Below, piece after piece: positions 35,975-47,100 of a DNA stretch of 64,000 nucleotides. Position 1 is the stretch's first letter. Each line of letters opens with the position of its first letter. The position numbers and the translations under genes are program-made. The stretch covers positions 1-64,000 of the forward strand of contig FMTN01000025.1 in NCBI GenBank assembly GCA_900100095.1, given 5' to 3'. Below the pieces are notes generated by a model, which saw nothing but the letters and a program-made list of their open reading frames with translations, had not been told where the DNA came from and did no database searches. This DNA is from Lachnospiraceae bacterium C10. GTDB taxonomy: Bacteria; Bacillota; Clostridia; Lachnospirales; Lachnospiraceae.

Positions 35975-38182
35975 TTGAAAATCATGAATCAATGCAAACA
36001 GTTTGCAAAGAAGCTGATGTCCTTTGTACTTGTACAGAAGGAAGTATTACAGCTTCGGAGCAAAGCACGTAACCAGAAAAGAAACAGACAGAAAAAGAGT
36101 CGTCAACCGCAATGGATGCTTAAGATGAATGCGTTTCTGAATAAATACTCTGTATTATTTCATATTCCACTCGCATTTCTGCTGTGCATCACCATCGAGA
36201 CCTTAAGCCGTCACTCATTTCTCTCGGCGATCGGTTTTATCACAACAGAGCCAGGAGCTTTTATTTATAACTCCTTTATCATCTTCACCTTCCTTTCCCT
36301 TGTTTACCTTACAGCACGACAGACCTTCCTTCGAATGGTCATCATTGCCCTCGTTGTAACCATGGGAATTATCAACTGTATTATTCTGATCAACCGTGTA
36401 ACACCATTTGGTTTTACCGATATCAGTATGATCGGTGACCTGTTGACCATGCAGAATACGAAGTATTTCACAGCCGGACAGGCTATGATTTGTGTCGTTG
36501 CCTTCGTTATTTATGCATCCCTTATGGCTCTCCTCTTTATAAAAGGAAAGAAGCAGAAGCATAAGATGAGAAAAGGCTTTCGGTTTGCCCTGGTTGCAGC
36601 CTGCTTTCTCTCACTCGCACCGGTCACAGCGACCTTTCAGTCCACAGGTCTGTTAGCGACCTACTTCGGTAACCTTGCACAGGGTTATCTGGATTACGGA
36701 TATCTGTACGGATTCTCCATGTCAATGCTCGGCCGTGGAATGACGGAGCCAAAGGGCTATTCGGATCAGACCGTTGCTTCCATCTTAAAAGACACACAAA
36801 AGGGCGATTCCACCCTCTCCGGTAAGCGTCCGAACATCATTGTTGTGCTCCTTGAGTCCTGCTTCGATGTATCGGAATTCCCGGCACTTAAGACCAATAA
36901 GGATCCGATTCCTTACTACCACCAGCTGGAAAAACAGTATTCCACCGGTCATCTGACCGTTCCTGTGGTTGGTGCCGGTACCTGTAATTCGGAGTTCGAG
37001 GTATTGACCGGCATGAGCTGTCAGTTCTTCGGACCGGGTGAATACCCGCAGAAGACCATCCTGAAAAAAAGAGACTGCGAGTCCACAGCAGATGTCATCA
37101 AGAAATTAAACTACGGGGCTCACGTTGTGCACAACAACGGCGGTAACTTCTACAGCCGTGCCAATGCCTTTTCACAGATGGGCTTTGATACCTTTACAAG
37201 TAAGGAACTTTTGGATATCGATGAATACACTCCTTTGAACACCTGGCCGACGGATGATATCCTCGTCGATGCCACAAAGGATGCGCTCGATTCCACACCA
37301 ACGCCTGACTATGTTTATACCATCACCGTTGGTACACACGGAGACTACCCGACCGAGAAGGTCATTGAGGATCCTAAAATCCGCTGCTCCAGCAAGACCC
37401 TTGACCAGAGCCGTCTGAATCAGTGGGAATACTACTGCAACATGCTCAACAACATGGATCGGTTCATCCAGGAATACACCAAGATGCTTTCCAAGCGCGG
37501 CGAGCCGACACTTCTGATCATGTTCGGTGACCACCTTCCAACCATGGGTCTTACGAACAACGATGTGAAGACGCACGATATCTTCAAGACCAAGTACATC
37601 ACCTGGAACAACTTCGGAATGCCAAAGCAGGATCAGGACCTTACCTCCTACCAGCTGGTAAGTGAGTATTTTGACCGTCTCGGCATCCACGGCGGTACCA
37701 TCGTCGACTATAACCAGTCCATGACCGAGCGCCAGATGAATCCGAAATCCAAGGATTACCTGAACAACCTGGAGACCCTGCAGTACGATCTCCTCTACGG
37801 CGACCGTTACGCCTACCATGGCGTGGATCTCTATCCTGCATCCGACCTCACCATGGGTATCCGGGATGTTAAGATCAATCACGCCTACCTCTTCAACGGA
37901 CGTGTCCATATCTACGGCGAGAACTTCACTCCGTGGAGTAAGGTCTACGTCAACGGAGAAAAGGTCAATACAAGCTACGAAAGCGGTCAGGTACTGAGCA
38001 TCAATGCCGACCAGGTTGAAAACGGCGACACCCTCGTTGTCAGCCAGCTCGGTTCGAACAACACCATCTTCCGAAGTTCGAATGAGTACACCTTTGATGA
38101 TCCAAACTACGACACCGCAATCGATGAACCGGAAAACACCGAGACCGAAGGCGGCGACTCTGAGCAAAGGCCAAACGAATAA
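35975..38182 (+). CDS. LTA synthase/sulfatase-family membrane enzyme with C-terminal Ig-like (IPT/TIG) domain
   Basis: A 735-residue protein with a TTG start, chosen because AGGAGG lies 9 bases upstream; the next ATG (35984) is too far. Five membrane helices span about residues 55-235. The extracellular sulfatase-fold domain has NIIVVLLESCFD, the Thr of GAGTCNSEFEVLTG (about residue 336, the expected nucleophile), THGDYP and MFGDHLPTMG. The family polymerises glycerol phosphate or transfers similar groups to wall or membrane polymers. The last 75 residues before an acidic tail (VHIYGENFTPWSKVYVNGE) look like an IPT/TIG domain, unusual for LtaS. Confidence 0.9.
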   Translation: MKIMNQCKQFAKKLMSFVLVQKEVLQLRSKARNQKRNRQKKSRQPQWMLKMNAFLNKYSVLFHIPLAFLLCITIETLSRHSFLSAIGFITTEPGAFIYNSFIIFTFLSLVYLTARQTFLRMVIIALVVTMGIINCIILINRVTPFGFTDISMIGDLLTMQNTKYFTAGQAMICVVAFVIYASLMALLFIKGKKQKHKMRKGFRFALVAACFLSLAPVTATFQSTGLLATYFGNLAQGYLDYGYLYGFSMSMLGRGMTEPKGYSDQTVASILKDTQKGDSTLSGKRPNIIVVLLESCFDVSEFPALKTNKDPIPYYHQLEKQYSTGHLTVPVVGAGTCNSEFEVLTGMSCQFFGPGEYPQKTILKKRDCESTADVIKKLNYGAHVVHNNGGNFYSRANAFSQMGFDTFTSKELLDIDEYTPLNTWPTDDILVDATKDALDSTPTPDYVYTITVGTHGDYPTEKVIEDPKIRCSSKTLDQSRLNQWEYYCNMLNNMDRFIQEYTKMLSKRGEPTLLIMFGDHLPTMGLTNNDVKTHDIFKTKYITWNNFGMPKQDQDLTSYQLVSEYFDRLGIHGGTIVDYNQSMTERQMNPKSKDYLNNLETLQYDLLYGDRYAYHGVDLYPASDLTMGIRDVKINHAYLFNGRVHIYGENFTPWSKVYVNGEKVNTSYESGQVLSINADQVENGDTLVVSQLGSNNTIFRSSNEYTFDDPNYDTAIDEPENTETEGGDSEQRPNE

Positions 38183-38203
38183 ATCCTATAACTTCTGACC
38201 ATG

Positions 38204-38250
38204 AAAAAGGGCTGTGAAAATGATATCAATCATTTTCACAGCCCACTTTT
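38204..38250. terminator. Bidirectional terminator between convergent genes
   Basis: A perfect 16-bp stem (38209-38224 and 38229-38244) with a 4-nt loop, with five A before and a T-rich stretch after. It can end both the LTA-synthase-like gene and the LRR gene. Confidence 0.9.
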
Positions 38251-39544
38251 ATTCTTCGTCTCTTTTACGTTTCTTGGCAACCATTGCCAGCTTTCTTCTA
38301 TCACCATTTAAGATGATAAACAAGCCACCAAAAAGCAATCCTCCACATAACAGGAATCTAGGATCAACCTCGCCGTCTGCGGTCTTCGGTGTGGCATCCT
38401 TACCGCCACGGCTGCTTCCGCGTCCGCCGCTGGTAGAGCCGTTACCGCCGTTACCGCCGTTGCCACGGTAGCTTCCGCCACCGCCATTGCTCTTTCCGTT
38501 ACCATTTGACTTATTGCCCTTATTCTTCTTACCGTTCTTATTACCACCGTCGTCGGTATCGTCGGTGTCATCGCTATCATCGGAATCGTCTGAATCATCT
38601 TCATCATCCGGATCACCCGGATCATCCGGTTCATCATCTTCCTTCGGATCCTGAGGCTTGGTATTCGGATCAAGATCTACGAATGGAATATTATTGCTGT
38701 TGGCAAACCGCTCCGCTGCCGTTCCATGGTAGCCATAGATCTCGAATGGAGACCATCCGCTCTGGGCGCCCATAGAGGAAACCGACCTTGGAATTGTAAT
38801 CGTATCAATAGCGGAATCGGAAAATGCTCCGGACTCAATGGAGCTTACCGTACCCGGTACTGTCAGGCTCGTTATATTATAATTGCCCTTGAAAGCGCCG
38901 GAACCGATTGTACTTGCAGACGGTCCGAATGCAATGGAGCTCTTTCCCGGTGGTACCATGATCAGCCTTGAACCTGAGGAATTGTACAGGCATCCGTCAT
39001 AGGTTGAATAAAAACTGTTGGACGGAATCGAAATGGATGTAAGATTATTACATTCCTCAAATGCGGAATCCGCCACACTGGTCACAGATGACGGAAGACT
39101 GATGGAGCCAAGTGCAGAACATCCATAGAATGAATTCCCGCCTAAGCTTGTAACTGTCGACGGAATTGATACGGATGACAAGCTGATACAGTTCTGGAAG
39201 GTATCACTCGGAATGCTCGATACACGGCCTAGAGATACCGTCTGCAGATTACTGCAGCCTGCAAACAGATTGCTTCCGATTAATGTTATGGTATTCGGAA
39301 GTGATACACCGGTTATGGATGTATTGTTTGCAAATACACTGGCATTGATGGTGGTCACACCCGCCGGCACCGAAATGTTACCGCCGGCTCCCTGATATGA
39401 GATCAGTGTCTTGCCATCATCGCTTAATACAAAGCCATCTTCTGTTGTTTTGTCTGCCTTCGAACTTTGTGATGTAATGACCCAGACCGAAAGCACAAGT
39501 GACAGGGTGATCAGAAGCCACCCGATTTTTGTTCCTTTTTTCAT
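38249..39544 (-). CDS. BspA-type leucine-rich-repeat surface protein with TPKTA sorting signal
   Basis: 431 residues from the ATG at 39544 (GGAG 7 bases upstream; a longer frame to 39571 has none). Residues 1-32 form a signal peptide. Residues about 45-290 hold around eight LRR_5 repeats of about 23 residues, with cores such as SLSSVSIPSTVTSLGGNSF. A long spacer follows, first Asp/Pro/Ser-rich, then Gly/Asn/Lys-rich. The end is TPKTADGEVD, a hydrophobic helix (LLCGGLLFGGLFIIL) and a basic tail, the layout of a sortase substrate. The class B sortase gene lies next door. Confidence 0.9.
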   Translation of the reverse strand: MKKGTKIGWLLITLSLVLSVWVITSQSSKADKTTEDGFVLSDDGKTLISYQGAGGNISVPAGVTTINASVFANNTSITGVSLPNTITLIGSNLFAGCSNLQTVSLGRVSSIPSDTFQNCISLSSVSIPSTVTSLGGNSFYGCSALGSISLPSSVTSVADSAFEECNNLTSISIPSNSFYSTYDGCLYNSSGSRLIMVPPGKSSIAFGPSASTIGSGAFKGNYNITSLTVPGTVSSIESGAFSDSAIDTITIPRSVSSMGAQSGWSPFEIYGYHGTAAERFANSNNIPFVDLDPNTKPQDPKEDDEPDDPGDPDDEDDSDDSDDSDDTDDTDDGGNKNGKKNKGNKSNGNGKSNGGGGSYRGNGGNGGNGSTSGGRGSSRGGKDATPKTADGEVDPRFLLCGGLLFGGLFIILNGDRRKLAMVAKKRKRDEE

Positions 39545-39626
39545 TCCTGCTCTCCATATGAACAAGTACATTCTATCTTTATAAGTTTATCATAATTCTT
39601 GCTATCTTTCCAGCTTCACAGGCAGA

Positions 39627-39648
39627 TTCTTGCGGCGTTCTTGCGGCG
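39627..39648. repeat. Short tandem repeat, two 11-bp units
   Basis: TTCTTGCGGCG occurs twice in direct succession between the sortase and LRR genes. No function is evident. Confidence 0.6.
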
Positions 39649-39666
39649 TTTCACATTCTTCCCGTC

Positions 39667-41151
39667 CTATTTCACCCGTTTCGCGAGAAGGAAGAGACGG
39701 CCGTCCTCGATATAACTGTTACAGGTGGAAAGTGTCAGGACCTGATCTCCGGCCTGGAAATCCATGGAGCCATGTGCCACAAGGCCTCCTACCGATGTCA
39801 TAAACGCATCCCACTGATTCTGATTCGTCGCATCAATGAAATTGTAGTAACGGAAACTGTCATCCGTTGCGTCCTCCACCTTTGCAAGGCAGACCGCTAC
39901 AATTTCGTACTTCCGGTGCTCATAGATGGTGTTGAAGGTGATCTTCTTATGCTTTTCGAAATAATCCTCAGAGAGGTATTCCTTTAACTCTCCAAACATC
40001 TTGCCCGACTTCATATTATGTCCGTATAAAATGGTATTCGTGGTCGGATTCAGCTTGTCACAGCGGTAATCCATGAAAATGGATCCGTTGTTATCCTTCG
40101 CCTTGTCAAAATCGTGATCCAGGTAGAAACTGTTATCCTTCGCCTTCTGCATCACCGGATAATCAATTCCGGTACCCTCAACCCGAATCCAGCCCACCAT
40201 GTCCGGATTCTTCTTTCGAAGCTCTGTATATTCCGGTAAGAGGGTCTGATCCTCTTCCTTCAGAAGCTTACGCTTACTCTTATCAAAAGGATCCTCTCCA
40301 TTCAGGCTGGCTGCCTGATCCGAAGAAGCTCTTCCGCCACCACCGGCAGCGTTCTTTGACGCCTCGGTCTGCATCTGCTTGATTCTTCTTGTATTCAGAA
40401 CATCTTCCACCTCACGGTATCCGAAATAGGAAAACAGAACCACCGCCACGGTGATAACAGCCATTCCAAGATACTTCTGATAACGAACCGCGCCTTCCGC
40501 CTGATCCACCACAGCCTTATCCTTTAACAGTCCGACGGACTTCGCTGCAACGATATCGGAAACATGGTCAAAAAAGTTCTTGCCGATGGGACTGCGAAAC
40601 GTGATCTCACCGTCACGAATCATATTATAGAGACGAATTGCGACCTCCGGATCCTGAATATCAAGCTCTTCATTGATGACCTCGATCTTCTTTACGTCCT
40701 CCTGCGCTTCCTTGTATTCGTGGAAACTTTCAAAGACATATTCTCCGATTTTAAACCGTCTGAGCCCTTCGTCCTCTTTTTCCTGTTCCGCTTCTTCCTC
40801 CGGCTCCTCTTCCTCCTCATCCTCTTCGGATGATTTTCTATGAAGAAAAGCCAGCTCATCCTCATCTTCCTCGTCTTCCGGAAGATATTCCATGACCTTC
40901 TGTACCAGAGATTTCTTCGGCTTTACTTTCTCGTCTGCTTCCGCTTCAGCTTCCTCGCCTTCGGCCTCTCCACGGACTTCTTTTTCAAAAGCCCGCTCGA
41001 ATTCCTGATCCAGATCTTCATTCTTTAAATATGCTGCAAATGCGTTCGATATCTCATCATCCGCATCCCCTGCATATGCATCAAAAGCAGAGCCGACGGC
41101 TTTCGGCTCTGCTTTTGTATGATAGTTGTTTCTTCTTTGGTTCTTACTCAT
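39667..41151 (-). CDS. srtB: Class B sortase with a long acidic cytoplasmic extension
   Basis: A 494-residue protein. Residues about 1-225 are cytoplasmic and strongly charged, with Glu-rich runs. A membrane helix spans about 228-247. The catalytic domain has the sortase B signature WIRVEGTGIDYPVMQ, the His of ILYGHNMKSG (about residue 377), the Cys of LTLSTCN (about residue 474) and the Arg of LLAKRV near the end, so all catalytic residues are present. It should attach proteins to peptidoglycan. Typical SrtB has about 250 residues, so the N-terminal half is extra. It starts 5 bases after the giant protein gene and precedes the LRR gene. Confidence 0.95.
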   Translation of the reverse strand: MSKNQRRNNYHTKAEPKAVGSAFDAYAGDADDEISNAFAAYLKNEDLDQEFERAFEKEVRGEAEGEEAEAEADEKVKPKKSLVQKVMEYLPEDEEDEDELAFLHRKSSEEDEEEEEPEEEAEQEKEDEGLRRFKIGEYVFESFHEYKEAQEDVKKIEVINEELDIQDPEVAIRLYNMIRDGEITFRSPIGKNFFDHVSDIVAAKSVGLLKDKAVVDQAEGAVRYQKYLGMAVITVAVVLFSYFGYREVEDVLNTRRIKQMQTEASKNAAGGGGRASSDQAASLNGEDPFDKSKRKLLKEEDQTLLPEYTELRKKNPDMVGWIRVEGTGIDYPVMQKAKDNSFYLDHDFDKAKDNNGSIFMDYRCDKLNPTTNTILYGHNMKSGKMFGELKEYLSEDYFEKHKKITFNTIYEHRKYEIVAVCLAKVEDATDDSFRYYNFIDATNQNQWDAFMTSVGGLVAHGSMDFQAGDQVLTLSTCNSYIEDGRLFLLAKRVK

Positions 41152-41156
41152 TGCGT

Positions 41157-44100
41157 TTATTTCGCCCTTATCTTCTTTGCAGAAGAGAATTTACTGTAGA
41201 TCCGCTTGGTTCCTACCTTATGATAAGCGAGAACGCGATAAGTGTAAACAGTTCCTTTTTTCAGACCTGTGTTCGTGTAGGAAAGTGTCGTTGCTTTCGT
41301 AATCGTCTTAATACGACCCCACTTACCTTTTCCTGTCTTACGATATACCATGTAGCCGGTGGCACCCGTTGTCTTCTTCCAGGAAATCTTATATTTTCTT
41401 GTTCCGACACGTTTTACCTTTGCCTTCGGCGTTCCAGGCATGGTCGCTGTCATAACAATGGATACGCTGCCATATCCGATCCGGCCGTTGGAGGTCTTAA
41501 CATAGGTCTGAACACCAACGGTATAGGTTTTGCCCTTCTCAAGTCCGGTCAGAGTCTTCGCTGTTGTACCGCTTCCAACCTTAACCTGCTGCTGTCTTCC
41601 GTTCTCCGGTGTATACAGAATGCGGTAGCCGCTGATTCCGCTCACCTTCTTCCAGGAGACCTTAAGAGAGCTTGTTGACTTTGCTTTTACGGTCGGTGTC
41701 GCTACATCATTAACTGTGATATTGAAATAGATATCACTGGTACCTGTGTAGTTGTTGGTTCCTACAATATGGACACGTGCCCGTCCCGGATAAAGGTTAT
41801 CACTATAGGAGTAAGCATAGTCTGTCTTATTGTTATAGGCTGTACCATTGCTTCCCACCAGAAGATAGCTTCCGTCCACCAGCTTGAGAACCGGTGTATA
41901 TACGGATCCGCTGTACTTCTTGGATGTGATTCTACTGATATTGACCGCATTAATATTCTTCGGAAGAATATTATACTTTCTTGTCACCTTAATGGTGCTT
42001 CCACCATTGGTTACAGGAATTGACATGGTAACGTAACCTGCGTTGATACAGTTTGCACCGTCGCTGGTACTGTTGTAGGTAATGGATGCCGTATTCACTG
42101 CAATCATATTACCTGTCTTGTCTGTAACAATCGGTACCGGCTTCTGAGGTGCATGGTTGTAGGTATAGGCATTGGCCACACCTAATACGTTGTACATGCT
42201 CTCATCATTGCCAATATCAAATGCAACTGTCTTACTGCCGATGTAATATTCTGTCTTCGGTGTGAAGACTGCATAACCATGCTTCTGATATCCATCGGTT
42301 GAATAAATCTGAAGCGTATACTCCTTATCCCTGGTTAAGGTATTACCACCGGATATAACCTCAGCACCCTTCAACTCTGTAATCTCACCGTTAACCGGAA
42401 GCTGCTTCGGTATTGTAATCTGCGTCTGCTTCTCATCACGGAAGTTGGAATAGATACCGAAGTTCAATACCTTGCTTCCTGTGTAATTGTTGATGGCTGT
42501 TACCGTTACCGTTGCCTGTCCGGCATTGGTGTTCTCCTTGTAATCGACAACGTAGTCTCCATCCTTCACAAGGTCCTTACCGGTTGAGTTCCTTGTGACG
42601 ATCACCTCCGGTGTCACCGGCTTACCTGTATAGGCAAAACGGTTGGATCCTCCCTTAAGAGAAATGGAGTAATCCTCATCGAGGATACTTACACTTAAGA
42701 TCTTAAAAGGCATCGGGTTCTTATTGGCTGCCGTTGCATCCAGATTACCCTGGTAGTTGGTCAGGGTTACCTTCACATTACCGGTTCCAACGCCGGTATT
42801 GTTGGTATACTCAATACTCTTAATCTCATCATCGGAGATCACCCGTTTCTTACCCTTAGAATCCAGTACATATACATCAATGACCTTTGGTGTAATAGCG
42901 GTTCCGTCATACTTCACGTAGTATAGTCCATCCGTTGGATCCTTCGGAAGATCCAGCTTGTATCCCCATACAGAATCCCGATCCGGAATGATGGTATACT
43001 CTGCTGTCACACTACCGAACAGCGGACCTGGCTGCTTGGCTGTTACAGAAAATTCCTTGACTCCTGCATTTTTCGTATCATCCAGTGTATCCAGATTATC
43101 TTCGTACTGCCCGGCCTTAAGTCCATTTACCGTATAGGTTGGCTTATGGGACTGTCCGTCGTACTTGAAGGATCCACTGGTAATATTGATATCGCTCTTC
43201 TTCAGCTTCTCACCGATCTGGAAGTGCTTTACCACCTCTCCGCCGTAGTTTCCGATTCCTTCGATGGTTACCGTAGGAAGCTGACTCTCATTGGTGTATG
43301 TCTTATCGAAATACATCTCATCCAGAGTAGCTGCACAAGATTTATCCGCATTTGTCACCGTGACCTTATACTGCTTCTCATATCCGCTCTTAAGAGCACC
43401 ATCTTCATAGATCACCTTACCATTCAGAAGGACCTTTGGCTTGGCACCGGAAGAAGACCAGGCAGTCTTACCTACGGTAAAAGTACCGGCGCTGGCGATG
43501 TTCTTCGGACTGATGATGATTTCTTTCTTATTATCATATGTGGTTCCGGCTTTCACCAGATTGCTACCGCTTAAAGCATGCAACACGATCTTATAGGTTC
43601 CCACATTCTCCGGATAGGTCTGTGGCAGCTGACCGCTAAGCTGGAACTGAAGGGTATAATCCACACCCTTTGTCAGCTTTACCGCAGTCTGATTGCCTTC
43701 AAACGGAATGTAGACCTGTACGTATTTTCCCTGATCTAAATCTGCCTCACCCTTAATATCTCCATACTCTGCATTCTTCACATAGACATTAACATTGGCA
43801 AGATCAATAGGAACGATATCAAATTGCAGAGGTCCAACACTGTTCTTGTAGTTGTTGATACCCGTGATGGTTACTGTTCCCTTCTGCTTCGTATCGTCAT
43901 TGTCGCCGGCGTTTTCCACCTTATAGTCCACGCCACGGGTAAGGGTAACATCCTTACCGTTCAGCCTTAACTTCATAGAAGAAGGAATCAGCTGCTTGCC
44001 CTTACCTGCGTAAAGCATGTCCTCAATGGTGATGTTCGATGCTTCTCCGCTAAGATCGTGTGGCTCGATCTTATAGGTAGCTGTCTGATTCTGACCGGTA

Positions 44101-47100
44101 TAGTTATTCTGTCCGATAATGTAGATGGTATAGGTTCCTGCATTGATAAACTCGGCATCTTCACCTACGACGGTAACAGAATAATCCTTACCTAATTCAA
44201 GCAATGTTCCCTTATAACTTACTTTAAAGTCCGTTCCACTCTGGGCCTGATGAGGCTTGCCATCATAGTCAAAACTACTGTTCATAACATCCACCTTGAT
44301 ATCCGGATCGATGGCCAGATTCAAAGGTCTGATGGTATAGGTAACCGTCCTGTGTGAGGTAATACCAAAATAACTGCTCTTTCCACTTACCTCTGTCAGC
44401 TTGACCTCAATGGTTCCTGCCGCAGAAAAATCAGAAGCCCCTGTACCACTTACACTGGGGTTGTAGCTTCTTGTGATCTTTACATCGGAATTCTGTGTAA
44501 GAGCCTTATTATTAACTTCTACTACCACCGTATCCATATCCACATACGGCTGTCCGGTATAGGTAAATGACTCACCATTCAAAAGCTTTTTGCCATTTCC
44601 ATAATATACCTTGGCTTCATTCAGATCATAGAGTACATTTACAGTCAATGTGGTAGAACCACCACCGGTAAGGGTACTTGCAATTTTAACATCGTATTTA
44701 CCGACTTCCTTGATCTCGGATCCTGCTCCTGTAATGGTAACATTATCCGTTGAACTCTTCTTCCAGTCCGCCGCATCACTCTTGACTGCAAGCATTCCCT
44801 CGCCAACTTCATATTCTGTGCCTGTGTAGGCTACGTCAATGGTTGCAGTCTCTGTATGGGTCCACTTTAAACGGTTTCTTGTGACCTTAACATTAAAACT
44901 GAATTCCTTCTCACCAACGTAGTCATCGCCTTTGGCACGCACCGTAATGGTAACCGGCCCCTCACTCTTCAGATTACCGGATGAGATAGTGTAGTCTGTA
45001 TCCTTAATAAGATCATTTCCGTTCTTTAATGAGATCTTAATAAGCTCCGGATTAAAGGACTTTCCATTCTTGTCTGTCCATCCGCTTCCATCATAGAACA
45101 GATCATTTGTTGCAGACGGAGTTAAGGCATTAAATCCTCCCAGCTTGTACAGGCTGGTGTTATATAAATCCTTCAGATCACCTACCACGCGATATGTCTG
45201 TGATACCGTGTTGTAGGCATACTTGCCCTTTCCCTTGACCGTAATCGTCTTTAATCCAGGAACATTGTAATCAGAAACAGAAGAATTTGCTTCATCCAAC
45301 GCATAATCTGTTCCATACCTTAATTCCGTGTTTGTAGAAGAATCATACACCTTGTGTTCAACCAGAGTCGGAATGTCCTTGACTGTCTCTGCATAGGTCT
45401 GATTCTCAATAGGCTTGATCACCAGACGACTTCCACCGGTGGCAGAAATCTGATACGGAATATCCGCTGTCTTACCCTGGTACTCTGTGTTACCGCTCTT
45501 TGCCTCGACTCTTACATAGTAGGTTCCAACAGATGCAAAATCAGCGGTTCCCGGATTGCTCGTATCTCTTACTTCTACCCCCTTAGAAGTAGAATATACA
45601 ATGTCATACTTGGCAGAATCCAACAGAATCGGCTTGCTCGTGGACTTACGCTTTAACTGCACATCCGGGAACTTATTGGTAGCATCATAGATCAGCGGAA
45701 GGGGATCGATAATGCTCAGTTCAAAGTCCTTACTGCTAAGATCAGGAAGTCCTAAATTGATCTGGGCAGAGCCTCCGGCATAGGCATCCTTACCTACAAT
45801 AGTCGCCTTGGTTCCTGTGATCTTTGTGATCTCATAGTCACTCTTTTCCAGTGTATATCCATTCACAAGCTGAGACGGTGTACTCCATGTCACATCCTGA
45901 GCATGGTAGTTCTTTGTAATAGAAGGATTCACCGGTACATACTTATAGCGTATCTCAAGGTTCTCTCGCAGATCTTCCAGGGAGGCATTATCTGTTACCT
46001 TCGCCATGGAGTAGGTAAACTTTTTCGTATCTGATTCTCCTGCCTTATCTGCAAAATCTGTCTGTGTCAGGACATTTGCCCTAACATCATAGGCAGCCTG
46101 ACTTCCACTGAAGGTTCCATACAAACCACTTCCATTGGCTGTCATCTCAAAATGATAGGTTCCAAGCTTAGAATCGCTTGGCTTCTGGGTGATCTTCGTA
46201 GTAAATCCTGTCTTACGGATCCAGGTACTGTCCTTATACAGGAAGACCTCATAGTGGGGCTGAATCAAATTACCGGATGCATCCGTTCCATAGTACTTCA
46301 TACCCTCGGAACCATCCTGTGTCAGATTGGCTCCTGTAAAAGGATCAAACAGACAGATATACAATTGTCCATCCACATGTGTGGTTCCTACCTTATCCCA
46401 GACAGCCGTACTAAGATCTGCACCGGTACTGTCCATGGGAATTGTCACACTGCCCGTGTAGTTCTTGGAACCTGACTTCGCTGTTACAATAATATTGGCA
46501 CCGCTCTGTGTGGTCGGGTCTCCGCTAAGCCTTAGGGTGTAATCATTGGAAGCACTCAACACATCTCCCCGGTATTCCAGCTTAACCGACGGTTGATTAC
46601 TGTCATCGATGGACTTCTCCGTCACATTGACATCCGGATTGGAAAGCGCAATCTTATTAATGGTAATATCCTTTGTCACAGTTCCGGAGAAAGAACCCTT
46701 TCCGGTAAAGGTAGCCGTATAGGTTCCTGCATTTGGCCATGTAGCTCCGTTTTTACCTGCTACTGCCACATCATATCCCTCCGGAGGTACACCCTCTAAG
46801 GACAATCGCTCTTTTGCTGTAGCATACCTTGGATCGTAATCTGCAGAAGCCACCGCTTTTTTATCGATTAAAACGGTCTTACCTGTAATATTTCCCTTTC
46901 CGATGGTGAAATTCTTGGTAACACTTCCTGTAAAGTTCTTATTAAAAATAACCGTTACTGCGGCAGTACTTCCCTGGGCTGTATTATTGCTATAGGACAG
47001 ACTGTAGTCCGTTCCCTTTACCAGCGTCTTGCCCTGCAGGTTATCCACTACGGTTACATTCGGAGTCTTTGGCGTTCCATCATATACAGCATCATCCACA

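Noticed and set aside
37172-38167. Leftward 331-residue frame opposite the LTA-synthase-like gene
   Set aside because: A shadow frame rich in Val/Gly/Asp codons; the rightward gene has intact motifs throughout.
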